This document shows positions 1 to 6,647 of a stretch of DNA of 6,660 bases, piece after piece (position 1 is the stretch's first letter; each line of letters opens with the position of its first letter). Origin of the DNA: an uncultured Porphyromonadaceae bacterium. GTDB taxonomy: Bacteria > Bacteroidota > Bacteroidia > Bacteroidales > Muribaculaceae. The stretch is taken from positions 1-6,660 of the forward strand of contig CAMWUZ010000089.1 of assembly GCA_947177595.1 (NCBI GenBank), read 5' to 3'. Below the pieces are notes generated by a model that saw only the letters and a program-made list of their open reading frames with translations, had not been told where the DNA came from and ran no database searches. The position numbers were made by a program, and so were the translations under genes.

Positions 1-2671
1 TTACCTGACTAAGGGTGAGTCCGGAAGTACCACTCATATTTACCGGAATTGCATCCACAGCCGCGTCTGCTTCATCAGCAAAAATTCTACCTGCTTTGAT
101 AGCGGCTGATGTATCAACCGGAATATACATATTGGGGTATTTGAGAATAGGTACTCCCCACGAATTATTTCTTGACTCGGGGGAATAGAGATTTCTCAAA
201 GCCGCAATAATATTTACCTTCATGGTATCCGGATCAAGAATATAGCTATATTGGAGCTGGTCATAAGCATAGTCAATCGGCTTAGCCTGCATATCAATAC
301 CCGGTGCCTCATAAGAAGGACGACGAACCTGATCCACATACCAGTCAGTTGTTAGATAGGATAGATTTACAACTTTTACATCCGTACGTGTGCCTTCAAC
401 TTCCTGAGCATACCAGAGAGGGAAAGTGTCATTATCACCATTGGTAAACACAATCGCATTTTCATCCAGCGAGTTAAGATAGTTATTACCAAAATCTCTT
501 GTGGTATAGCGGTTTGACCGGTCATGGTCATCCCAGGTCTGTGAAACCATCTGTAGCGGAATGAACAAACCGATTACAGTAGCTATGACTGCTGACAATG
601 TACTTATTTTATTAGCCTCCTTATTATACTTTGTTTCGAGCGTTTCTTTTTCTTGCTTTGTCGCATTCTTTTTCGGCTTCGGCTTAAGTGCATTATCCAC
701 AATCCTCCATATTCCAGCAACTCCCATTCCTATCCATATAGCAAAGGCATAGAAAGATCCGGCAAAAGCATAATCACGTTCACGAGGCTGTGAAGGAGTC
801 TGGTTTAGATAAAGTACAATCGCTATGCCTGTCATAAAGAACAGGAAGAAAATCACCCAGAACTGCTCAATACCTCTCTTTGAGGTAAATGCCTGCCATC
901 CCAGACCGATAATACCCATGATAAGCGGAAGCATGAAGAATACATTATGTCCTTTATTGCCTTTACCATAGTCATCAGGTAACAGCGACTGGTCGCCAAG
1001 ACGAGGATTATCAATAAATGGAATACCACTAATCCAATTACCCTGATTAACTTCTCCATTACCCTGAATGTCATTCTGACGACCGGCAAAATTCCACATG
1101 AAATAGCGCCAATACATATGATTGAGCTGATATGTGATGAAGAACCGTAGGTTCTCGGCAAAAGTCGGTTTAATCAACGTTCTTTTCTGGAGAGGATTCC
1201 CTTCGGAGTCAACATAGGTGACAGCCTCCACTGGACGCCCCTGCATACCGATCCAGTCAACATATGCCTGCGGGTGGGGATCAGTATGACTGTATATACG
1301 GGGGAAGAGCATATTTAGCTCAGGCGTCATCTTGTACTCCTTTTTATATTCAGTCAACTTATATGAATCTCTCTCATCCTCTGTTTCCTTAACTTTTTTG
1401 GCATATAATGCTTTACCCTCAGTGGTCAATGGCTGCTGAGTTCCGTTTTCATTAACCTGATAAACCGGTTTGGAGTTGAGAGTCTCACCATAAAGAAGCG
1501 GACGATCACCATACTGCTCACGGTTGAGGTAGGATGCAAGAGCAAACACATTGTCCGGAGCATTCTGGTTCATAGGAGTATGGGCAGATGAACGAATCAG
1601 CAAGAGAGCGTACGATGAATAACCTATGAATATTACAAAGGTACTCATAACCACAAGGGTGAGTATCCGTACCGGTAATTTTTTCGCCTTAAACAACCAT
1701 ATTGCGAGAATTGCTATGAGAAGAAACGCTATCCACAGATTGTCTCCGATAAAGAGCATTCCTGAAAGTGTAATGCTTATAAGAACCGACCAGCGTATAG
1801 CCGAAACACTTTTCTGACGATATAATTCACGGATAGCCCAAACAAATGCAGCTACAAGCACTATGGCATAGATAAGAGTACCAGTATTGAAGCTGCAGCG
1901 GAGTACATTGACAAAGAACAGTTCGAAATACTGAGCGATTTCAATGAATCCCGGCACAAGTCCGTAAAGAATCAAACCCACTATGACGCAAGATACAAGG
2001 AGCGCGATAATTGACCCCTTTGCATTGGTATCTTTCCATTTACGATAGTAAACCACAAGCACAATAGCGGGAATACAGAGGAGGTTAAGAAGATGAACCG
2101 CAATTGATATACCTATCACATAAGCAATGAGTACTAGATATTTATCACTATGAGGGGCATCGGCTCTACTTTCCCATTTCAGGATGAGCCAGAATACGAG
2201 TGCCGTACAGAAAGATGAAAATGCGTAAACTTCGCCTTCAACGGCTGAAAACCAAAATGTATCGCTCCATGTATATGCCAGTGCACCGCATAAGCCGGAA
2301 GCGAATATCACAAGCATACGTAGCGGTGACACGGACTCGTCATCGTCTGATACAATCAATCGCTTGACAAGATGAGTGATCGTCCAAAAAAGTAGAAGGA
2401 TTGTTGCCGCACTTAGCAATGCAGACATAGAATTGACACACATCGCCACTTTACTTACATCACCTCCGGCAAAATTCACGAAAAATCGTCCGGCAAGCAT
2501 AAATATCGGGTTGCCCGGTGGATGACCGACCTCTAATTTGAATGCCTGAAGAATAAATTCCGGACAATCCCAAAAACTGGTTGTGGGTTCAATTGTGAGC
2601 AAATAGGTCACAGCAGCTATCAAGAAGCAGACCCAGCCAAATACATTATTTAATAAATTGTATCTCTTCAT
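1..2671 (-). CDS. DUF2723 / TMEM260-like multispanning membrane protein, C-terminus outside window
   Basis: The reading frame opens at an ATG (2671-2669) and stays open for 890 codons to the left edge; codon 2-4 is a Val codon, so the C-terminus is missing. It begins MKRYNLLNN, followed at once by a hydrophobic segment (about residues 11-27). Family hallmarks I recognise are FWDCPEF (33-39), GHPPGNP (49-55), VEGEVYAFS, RSSAHTPMNQNAPDN (360-374), YWRYFMWNFAGRQND (520-534), PRERDY (629-634) and GDNDTFPLWYAQE (from 745). I count about 14-15 hydrophobic segments up to roughly residue 700, then a soluble, probably extracytoplasmic, region. The human relative TMEM260 is a protein O-mannosyltransferase. 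An acidic first loop (E28, D35, E38) after the first membrane segment is reminiscent of GT-C glycosyltransferases. A role in glycosylating exported proteins is therefore plausible but inferred. It has its own promoter and is divergent from argR. Family assignment is sure; function is not. Confidence 0.93.
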   Translation of the reverse strand, partial: MKRYNLLNNVFGWVCFLIAAVTYLLTIEPTTSFWDCPEFILQAFKLEVGHPPGNPIFMLAGRFFVNFAGGDVSKVAMCVNSMSALLSAATILLLFWTITHLVKRLIVSDDDESVSPLRMLVIFASGLCGALAYTWSDTFWFSAVEGEVYAFSSFCTALVFWLILKWESRADAPHSDKYLVLIAYVIGISIAVHLLNLLCIPAIVLVVYYRKWKDTNAKGSIIALLVSCVIVGLILYGLVPGFIEIAQYFELFFVNVLRCSFNTGTLIYAIVLVAAFVWAIRELYRQKSVSAIRWSVLISITLSGMLFIGDNLWIAFLLIAILAIWLFKAKKLPVRILTLVVMSTFVIFIGYSSYALLLIRSSAHTPMNQNAPDNVFALASYLNREQYGDRPLLYGETLNSKPVYQVNENGTQQPLTTEGKALYAKKVKETEDERDSYKLTEYKKEYKMTPELNMLFPRIYSHTDPHPQAYVDWIGMQGRPVEAVTYVDSEGNPLQKRTLIKPTFAENLRFFITYQLNHMYWRYFMWNFAGRQNDIQGNGEVNQGNWISGIPFIDNPRLGDQSLLPDDYGKGNKGHNVFFMLPLIMGIIGLGWQAFTSKRGIEQFWVIFFLFFMTGIAIVLYLNQTPSQPRERDYAFAGSFYAFAIWIGMGVAGIWRIVDNALKPKPKKNATKQEKETLETKYNKEANKISTLSAVIATVIGLFIPLQMVSQTWDDHDRSNRYTTRDFGNNYLNSLDENAIVFTNGDNDTFPLWYAQEVEGTRTDVKVVNLSYLTTDWYVDQVRRPSYEAPGIDMQAKPIDYAYDQLQYSYILDPDTMKVNIIAALRNLYSPESRNNSWGVPILKYPNMYIPVDTSAAIKAGRIFADEADAAVDAIPVNMSGTSGLTLSQV

Positions 2672-2727
2672 TCTAAGAAATGTGATAAAAACTACCAAGA
2701 CTCAATGCATAATCGCATAAAGCAGTG

Positions 2728-2758
2728 CAAAGATAGACATTATCCACGAACCACCGAA
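2728..2758 (-). promoter_or_regulatory. Bacteroidota-type promoter for the DUF2723 gene
   Basis: Read on the minus strand, TATCTTTG (2735-2728) matches the Bacteroidota -7 consensus TAnnTTTG exactly. TTCG (2758-2755) lies 19 bp upstream and matches the -33 element TTTG at three of four positions. A perfect TTTG (2764-2761) also exists, but its spacing of 25 bp is too long. The predicted transcript would start near 2721, leaving about 50 nt of leader before the ATG at 2671. Confidence 0.6.
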
Positions 2759-2827
2759 CACAAAAAATTATAAAATCCACGTGTGCAACCGATAAGAAGA
2801 AAATGAAAAGTGATTTCCCTTGCGATT

Positions 2828-2858
2828 TTTGGAATTTCTGAAAATATTTCTACATTTG
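2828..2858 (+). promoter_or_regulatory. Bacteroidota-type promoter for argR-argC
   Basis: TTTG (2828-2831) and TACATTTG (2851-2858) are both exact matches to the Bacteroidota -33 and -7 elements, with a 19-bp spacer. Transcription should start about 2863-2866, giving a leader of about 35 nt before the argR ATG at 2900. The candidate ArgR operator repeats start right at this predicted start point, a position suited to repression. Confidence 0.7.
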
Positions 2859-2861
2859 CAA

Positions 2862-2886
2862 ATGAATAAATATCCGGAATAAATAT
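2862..2886 (+). promoter_or_regulatory. Candidate ArgR operator: tandem GAATAAATAT repeat
   Basis: The 10-mer GAATAAATAT occurs at 2864-2873 and again at 2877-2886, separated by CCG. The first copy lies within ATGAATAAATAT (2862-2873), which matches 11 of 12 bases of the left part of the Bacillus ArgR/AhrC box (CATGAATAAAAAT...). A weaker third copy, ATGAATAA, overlaps the argR start codon (2900-2907). ArgR proteins commonly repress their own genes through such boxes. The repeats are visible; ArgR binding here is inferred, and AT-rich leaders can produce such matches by chance. Confidence 0.4.
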
Positions 2887-2899
2887 AACTTTCAGGTAA

Positions 2900-3412
2900 A
2901 TGAATAAGCGACAGACCCGACTTACCGCCATAGCAGATATTCTTCTTAATAATATTGTTGGAAGCCAGGAAGAATTGCTTGATCTGCTGCGCAGCCGCGA
3001 TTGCTCGGTAACTCAGGCAACACTGTCCAGAGATCTTAAGACCCTTAGAACCTCAAAGGTAGCCACTGAAATGGGTGGATATCGATATGTTATCGGCAGC
3101 GGACTGCCTACTGACAAAGTGATTGAACAGGCAACTGTTGACAAAGTTAGCCGGGTGGCAATCGAAAAATTAAGCATAAGCGGTCAGTTAGTCGTTATCC
3201 GCACCAGAAACGGATATGCAGGGGGAGTTGCATATGATATAGATGATCTGAATACTCCTTATATATTAGGAACTATTGCAGGAGCAGATACAGTGTTTGT
3301 TGCCCTACGCGAAGATGCCCCGATGGACGGAGTCTTTTCGGCTCTTTCAAGAGTCATACCCCAAAGTGTTATGGAGGCAGCACACAATGAATTCAACATA
3401 AATAAAAAATAA
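2900..3412 (+). CDS. argR: ArgR-family arginine repressor with altered effector motif
   Basis: This 170-residue protein has the two-domain ArgR plan; E. coli ArgR is 156 residues. The N-terminal winged helix-turn-helix (about 1-68) contains SQEELLDLL (22-30) and the recognition helix TQATLSRDLKTL (38-49), whose Ser-Arg contacts operator DNA in the family. The C-terminal hexamerisation and arginine-binding domain (about 80-158) contains RTRNGYAGGVAYDIDD (101-116) and GTIAGADT (124-131). Most family members have GTIAGDDT there; the first Asp, corresponding to E. coli Asp128, is Ala129 here. The start is secure because an in-frame TAA (2897-2899) directly precedes the ATG. No strong Shine-Dalgarno is seen, which is usual for this phylum. 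The next gene, the argC homologue, follows after 6 bp, so the two are probably co-transcribed. It likely acts as a DNA-binding regulator in the cytoplasm and may repress its own promoter. Whether L-arginine is still its corepressor is uncertain. Confidence 0.93.
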   Translation: MNKRQTRLTAIADILLNNIVGSQEELLDLLRSRDCSVTQATLSRDLKTLRTSKVATEMGGYRYVIGSGLPTDKVIEQATVDKVSRVAIEKLSISGQLVVIRTRNGYAGGVAYDIDDLNTPYILGTIAGADTVFVALREDAPMDGVFSALSRVIPQSVMEAAHNEFNINKK

Positions 3413-3418
3413 CAATCA

Positions 3419-4360
3419 ATGATACGAGCAGGCATTATAGGCGGTGATTCGGATGTTGCCGGCGATTTAATCAGAATTCTCATCAATCATCCCGATGTTG
3501 AACTTGTTTGGGTGAGTGCTCCCGATGAGGAGGGCGTGTTACTGTCACAGCGTCACCGGGGACTGACTGGAGAAACATATATGCGTTTCTCCGGGGACAA
3601 AAGTCTTGAGGATATAGATGTGCTGTTTATGTGCTTTATCCGTGACGGTGATTCAGAACAGTATCTCAGCCACCATAAAATACCGGAAAATCTAAAAATA
3701 ATTGATTTGTCTCCTGATTTCAGAATGCCAGAAGATGAAAACAGTGAATGGGTATATGCTCTTGCGGAATTAAACCGCAAACCTTTGGTTAGAGGAGCTA
3801 AAAAAGCGTCTGTTCCCGGTCCATTTGCGACCATTATGCTTCTTTCTCTTCTGCCTTTGGCTAAAAACCTCCTGCTAAACAGCGATATTCACGTAAGCTG
3901 TGTTTCTTCTACTGCAAGCGGAGACGAAAAAGCCGGAGAAGCATCTATCATACTCGACCATGAGGAGATTGAAGAGACACGTAAAGCACTTAAGGCGCTC
4001 CAATCTAGTTTTAACAGCAGAATACGACTCGTCGGTACTGCCGGCGGTTGGGACTCAGGACTTGCCGCAACTATATATATGGACACCCCTATCAGCGAGG
4101 ATGACATAAAGGATATATATGATACTTTCTATGAAGATCATGGCTTTACTTTCCTCTGTGAGTCACATCCTGATTTAGGTGAAGTGAGAGGTACAAACAA
4201 ATGCTTGATGAGAGTAGGAAAAACCGGTGACACTTTGGTAATCTCGTCTGTTATCGATGAAACCCTCAAAGGTGGTGCAAGTGCAGCCGTTCACGTGATG
4301 AACCTAATGTTCGGACTTCAGGAACGGGTAGGTCTGATGCTGAAAGCCACCGGAAGATAG
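3419..4360 (+). CDS. ArgC homologue lacking the catalytic cysteine; probable pseudoenzyme
   Basis: Overall similarity to N-acetyl-gamma-glutamyl-phosphate reductase (ArgC) is clear. The N-terminus is MIRAGIIGG, and DLSPDFR (96-102), LLPLAKNLLLN (145-154), VRGTNKCL (256-263) and VMNLMFGLQE (293-302) are typical. The length, 313 residues, is slightly under the usual 320-335. Active ArgC uses a Cys in PGC(Y/F)AT to form a thioester and reduces it with NADPH. Here that motif is VPGPFAT (132-138), with Pro135 (CCA, 3821-3823) replacing Cys. The GxGYxxG nucleotide motif has become GGDSDVAG (8-15), YGLPE is YALAE (113-117), and HxHxPE is HEEIEE (181-186), losing the second His. DNL(L/V)KGA is DETLKGG (280-286). 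About a dozen residues seem deleted before H181. The frame is unbroken and lies 6 bp downstream of argR, so it looks like a maintained gene, not fresh debris. Reductase activity is very unlikely; a regulatory, binding or structural role is possible but unsupported. I leave the symbol blank for that reason. Confidence 0.88.
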   Translation: MIRAGIIGGDSDVAGDLIRILINHPDVELVWVSAPDEEGVLLSQRHRGLTGETYMRFSGDKSLEDIDVLFMCFIRDGDSEQYLSHHKIPENLKIIDLSPDFRMPEDENSEWVYALAELNRKPLVRGAKKASVPGPFATIMLLSLLPLAKNLLLNSDIHVSCVSSTASGDEKAGEASIILDHEEIEETRKALKALQSSFNSRIRLVGTAGGWDSGLAATIYMDTPISEDDIKDIYDTFYEDHGFTFLCESHPDLGEVRGTNKCLMRVGKTGDTLVISSVIDETLKGGASAAVHVMNLMFGLQERVGLMLKATGR

Positions 4361-4366
4361 ATGAGA

Positions 4367-6565
4367 TTATTTGCGCGTTCTCGGCGCAACAATTCTTTCG
4401 CCGAGATACCGTGCGAGTTCCTTTTTCATCTCGTTATACTCTGCATGTTTTCTCATTAAATCAATTATGAGAGAGTCGTTTCTTGGAACGACTTTACATT
4501 CTCTGCGTATCTGTTCCAACAGATCATTAATCAAGGTTTCAATTATAGCTTCCTGAAGGTTATAATAAGCCATCGGAACAAGATCCTTGAGCTTATCCCT
4601 CTCTGTTTCAATCACAGAATATTTGGTGTGGATTTTACTGAGCTTGTGCTTCTCATCGGCAAGATCTGTCGCAACTTCCCTGACAACATCATCCGGCGCT
4701 GATACAAGACTTTTCACCAGATAGGAACTCTCAAACTCATGCACCATACCGGCAATCTCTTTTTCAACATTCTCTTTGAGTTCATTTTCCAGACGGTGGA
4801 TGTCAGAAAGATCCGCAGCGGTTTCTCTTATCTTAGCTATGCCGTCAGCCAAAAGTGATTTTCTTTTTTCTTCCAAATTTTCCCTGAATCTGGAATTATC
4901 AGAATGCCAATGTTTAGTAACGAAATCAGATATGTACTCAAATGTTATGCGATATTTTTCGGTTGTAAATGCTAAATCGTCACTCAGAAATGAATTTTTC
5001 ACATATTCCAGTACATTCAGCGGTTCTAACTCCTCAGGGTTCTCCCCTTCAATATCGCATAGATACACCATACCATAGCGCACCACATATCGTAAAAGGT
5101 CTCTTTCGTATGGAGTTATGAATGAATCTGTATGCTGAACAGGTGCTGACTGAGATGTCGGGGAAATTTCGTTAGATTCAGACAATTCGGGCTCAATTTC
5201 CTTGAGATTCTTTTCTCTTTGCGCATCGTTATAATCCCGGTCTGCTTTTTCAGCGATAAACTTTGTGACCTGCAATGCGAGAACTTTCTCATCGATACCA
5301 AGAATCCTACTGCATTCACCTATATAAACAGTACGCATTATCTGGTCGGGAATAACAGATATTGACCGAACAATATCAGTTATAACCTTCGAACGACTAA
5401 TCGGATCGTTATCAACTCCGGACAATAGTATCTTAGTTTTGAAAGTAATAAAATCGCCCTGATGCTCTTTTATATAATCTTCTACCTCACTAGATGAATG
5501 ATTCTGAGCAAAAGAATCAGGGTCATCACCTTCAGGCAGAAGGAGTACCTTCACTTTCATCCCCTCGGCAAGGAGCATATCAATTCCTCGCAAAGAGGCT
5601 TTTATTCCCGCCGGATCGGAATCGTAAATAACAGTGATATTTTCGGTAAATCTATGAATCAATCGTATTTGACCCTCAGTCAAAGAGGTCCCGGAGGATG
5701 CAACTACATTTTCTACTCCAGCCTGATGCATGGAAATTACATCCATATAGCCTTCGACCAGAATACAGTTATCTTTTCTTACAATCGCGGACTTAGCCTG
5801 ATATAAACCATAAAGCTCGTAGCTCTTCCTGTAAATATCGCTTTCAGGACTGTTGACATATTTTGCCACATCCTTATCCTTACGGAGTGTTCTGCCACCG
5901 AAGCCTACTACCTTTCCGCTGATGGTGAAAATCGGATAAATGACACGACTCCTGAAGCGGTCTCGCCATCCACCGCTCTCTCTTTTCACACAAAGTCCGC
6001 TTTCTTCTATATATTTCTCAGAGTAACCGGCTTGTTTTGCGGCTTCATACAGAGCATCTCTTCTTTCAAGCGAATATCCAAGATGAAACTTCTCAATCAT
6101 CTTGTCATTAATACCTCTTTCCCTAAAATAGGCGTAGCCGATGCTTTTACCCTCAGAGGTTAGTGTCAGATTATGTTCGAAATGCTTTAAGGCAAAATCA
6201 TTTAGAGCAAACAAACTCTGCCTGCGATTTTCCTTATCCTGCTCTTCCGGGGTAAGTTCTTCCTCTGAAATTTCAATATTATATTTCTTGGCAAGATATC
6301 TGAGTGCTTCAGGATAGGTCATCTGCTCAATCTCCATGATGAAACTGACAGCACTTCCACCTTTGCCGCAGCTAAAGCACTTACAAAGACCTTTAGACTT
6401 ACTTACTGAAAATGACGGGGTTCGTTCATTATGAAAAGGACATAGTCCTATATAACCGGAACCTCTCCTTTTCAAGCGCACATAATCGCTGACAACATCG
6501 ACTATATCCGCAGTATCAAGTATTCTCTGCACAGTAGCAGTGTCTATTCGTCCTTTCATTGCCAT
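4367..6565 (-). CDS. dnaG: DNA primase DnaG
   Basis: DnaG makes RNA primers at the replication fork and is recruited by the replicative helicase DnaB. The 732-residue product has the full domain order. The CHC2 zinc-binding domain (about 1-100) has ligands C42, H45, C63 and C66 and the CPFHNERTPSF signature. The polymerase core (about 120-440) contains DRFRSRVIYPI (202-212), VGFGGR (220-225) and YVNSPES (236-242). Its TOPRIM metal-binding residues are E271 in EGYMD plus D315 and D317 in YDSDPAG. A polar, acidic linker (about 440-480, rich in Glu, Ser and Gln) leads to a helical C-terminal region (about 485-732) that should bind DnaB. It is longer than E. coli DnaG (581 residues), with the extra length in the C-terminal half. 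All catalytic and zinc residues are present. The start at 6565 is the first Met; M3 (6559) is an alternative in the same frame. It converges on argC with a 6-bp gap. Confidence 0.97.
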   Translation of the reverse strand: MAMKGRIDTATVQRILDTADIVDVVSDYVRLKRRGSGYIGLCPFHNERTPSFSVSKSKGLCKCFSCGKGGSAVSFIMEIEQMTYPEALRYLAKKYNIEISEEELTPEEQDKENRRQSLFALNDFALKHFEHNLTLTSEGKSIGYAYFRERGINDKMIEKFHLGYSLERRDALYEAAKQAGYSEKYIEESGLCVKRESGGWRDRFRSRVIYPIFTISGKVVGFGGRTLRKDKDVAKYVNSPESDIYRKSYELYGLYQAKSAIVRKDNCILVEGYMDVISMHQAGVENVVASSGTSLTEGQIRLIHRFTENITVIYDSDPAGIKASLRGIDMLLAEGMKVKVLLLPEGDDPDSFAQNHSSSEVEDYIKEHQGDFITFKTKILLSGVDNDPISRSKVITDIVRSISVIPDQIMRTVYIGECSRILGIDEKVLALQVTKFIAEKADRDYNDAQREKNLKEIEPELSESNEISPTSQSAPVQHTDSFITPYERDLLRYVVRYGMVYLCDIEGENPEELEPLNVLEYVKNSFLSDDLAFTTEKYRITFEYISDFVTKHWHSDNSRFRENLEEKRKSLLADGIAKIRETAADLSDIHRLENELKENVEKEIAGMVHEFESSYLVKSLVSAPDDVVREVATDLADEKHKLSKIHTKYSVIETERDKLKDLVPMAYYNLQEAIIETLINDLLEQIRRECKVVPRNDSLIIDLMRKHAEYNEMKKELARYLGERIVAPRTRK
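4379..4406. repeat. Perfect 8-bp inverted repeat at the argC/dnaG convergence
   Basis: TCTCGGCG (4379-4386) and CGCCGAGA (4399-4406) are exact reverse complements separated by 12 nt. They lie within the last codons of dnaG, starting 18 bp past the argC stop. The two genes are only 6 bp apart, so any terminator must lie within coding sequence, and this hairpin could slow polymerase in either direction. Neither side is followed by a convincing T-run, so classic intrinsic termination is not shown. Confidence 0.4.
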
Positions 6566-6572
6566 AGCAGAA

Positions 6573-6604
6573 CAAAATTAGTATTAATTTAGGAACCGTA
6601 CAAA
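6573..6604 (-). promoter_or_regulatory. Bacteroidota-type promoter for dnaG
   Basis: On the minus strand, TTTG (6604-6601) and TAATTTTG (6580-6573) are exact -33 and -7 matches with a 20-bp spacer. The -7 element ends only 7 bp before the dnaG ATG at 6565. The predicted transcript would therefore have almost no leader, or would use M3 (6559) as the start. Confidence 0.65.
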
Positions 6605-6610
6605 TGCAAG

Positions 6611-6647
6611 GAAGCCGCGATGCCCGTCAATGGGGCGCCGCGGCTTC
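6611..6647. terminator. GC-rich hairpin upstream of dnaG, possible terminator of the gene beyond the right edge
   Basis: GAAGCCGCG (6611-6619) pairs perfectly with CGCGGCTTC (6639-6647), 9 bp. Inside the loop, GCCC (6622-6625) pairs with GGGC (6633-6636), making a long imperfect stem. Read leftward, the stem is followed by CTTGCATTTG, which is weakly T-rich. It fits the terminator of a minus-strand gene lying to the right, just before the dnaG promoter. Without a strong T-run it could instead be another structured RNA element. Nothing coding is recognisable between 6605 and 6660. Confidence 0.5.

Noticed and set aside
1..3. TTA at the left edge as the stop codon of the DUF2723 gene
   Set aside because: It is out of frame: the in-frame codon is 2-4, a Val codon. 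The protein is also shorter than usual for the family, so it continues outside the window.
853..1161. 102-codon minus-strand open frame
   Set aside because: It overlaps the DUF2723 gene in another frame and resembles no known protein; the DUF2723 frame has the family motifs here.
2692..2718. Eight-codon upstream frame (MRLCIESW) in the DUF2723 leader
   Set aside because: It is too short and has no attenuator-like codon run or ribosome-binding signal; it is likely chance.
2862..2882. Six-codon frame in the argR leader
   Set aside because: It starts at or before the predicted transcription start and coincides with the operator-like repeat; it is not a credible leader peptide.
2740..2931. 63-codon minus-strand frame across the divergent intergenic region
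   Set aside because: It starts inside argR antisense, runs through the argR promoter, and shows no recognisable protein features.
3821..3823. Sequencing error as the cause of the missing ArgC cysteine
   Set aside because: Three bases would have to be wrong in one codon, and several other active-site motifs are changed in the same protein while the frame stays open.
4070..4120. Short TA-rich runs (TATATATAT-like) in argC
   Set aside because: They are ordinary codons for Ile, Tyr and Asp in a well-supported frame and show no symmetry beyond base composition.
5498..5806. 102-codon plus-strand frame inside dnaG
   Set aside because: It is antisense to the conserved TOPRIM region of dnaG; no independent motif or promoter supports it.
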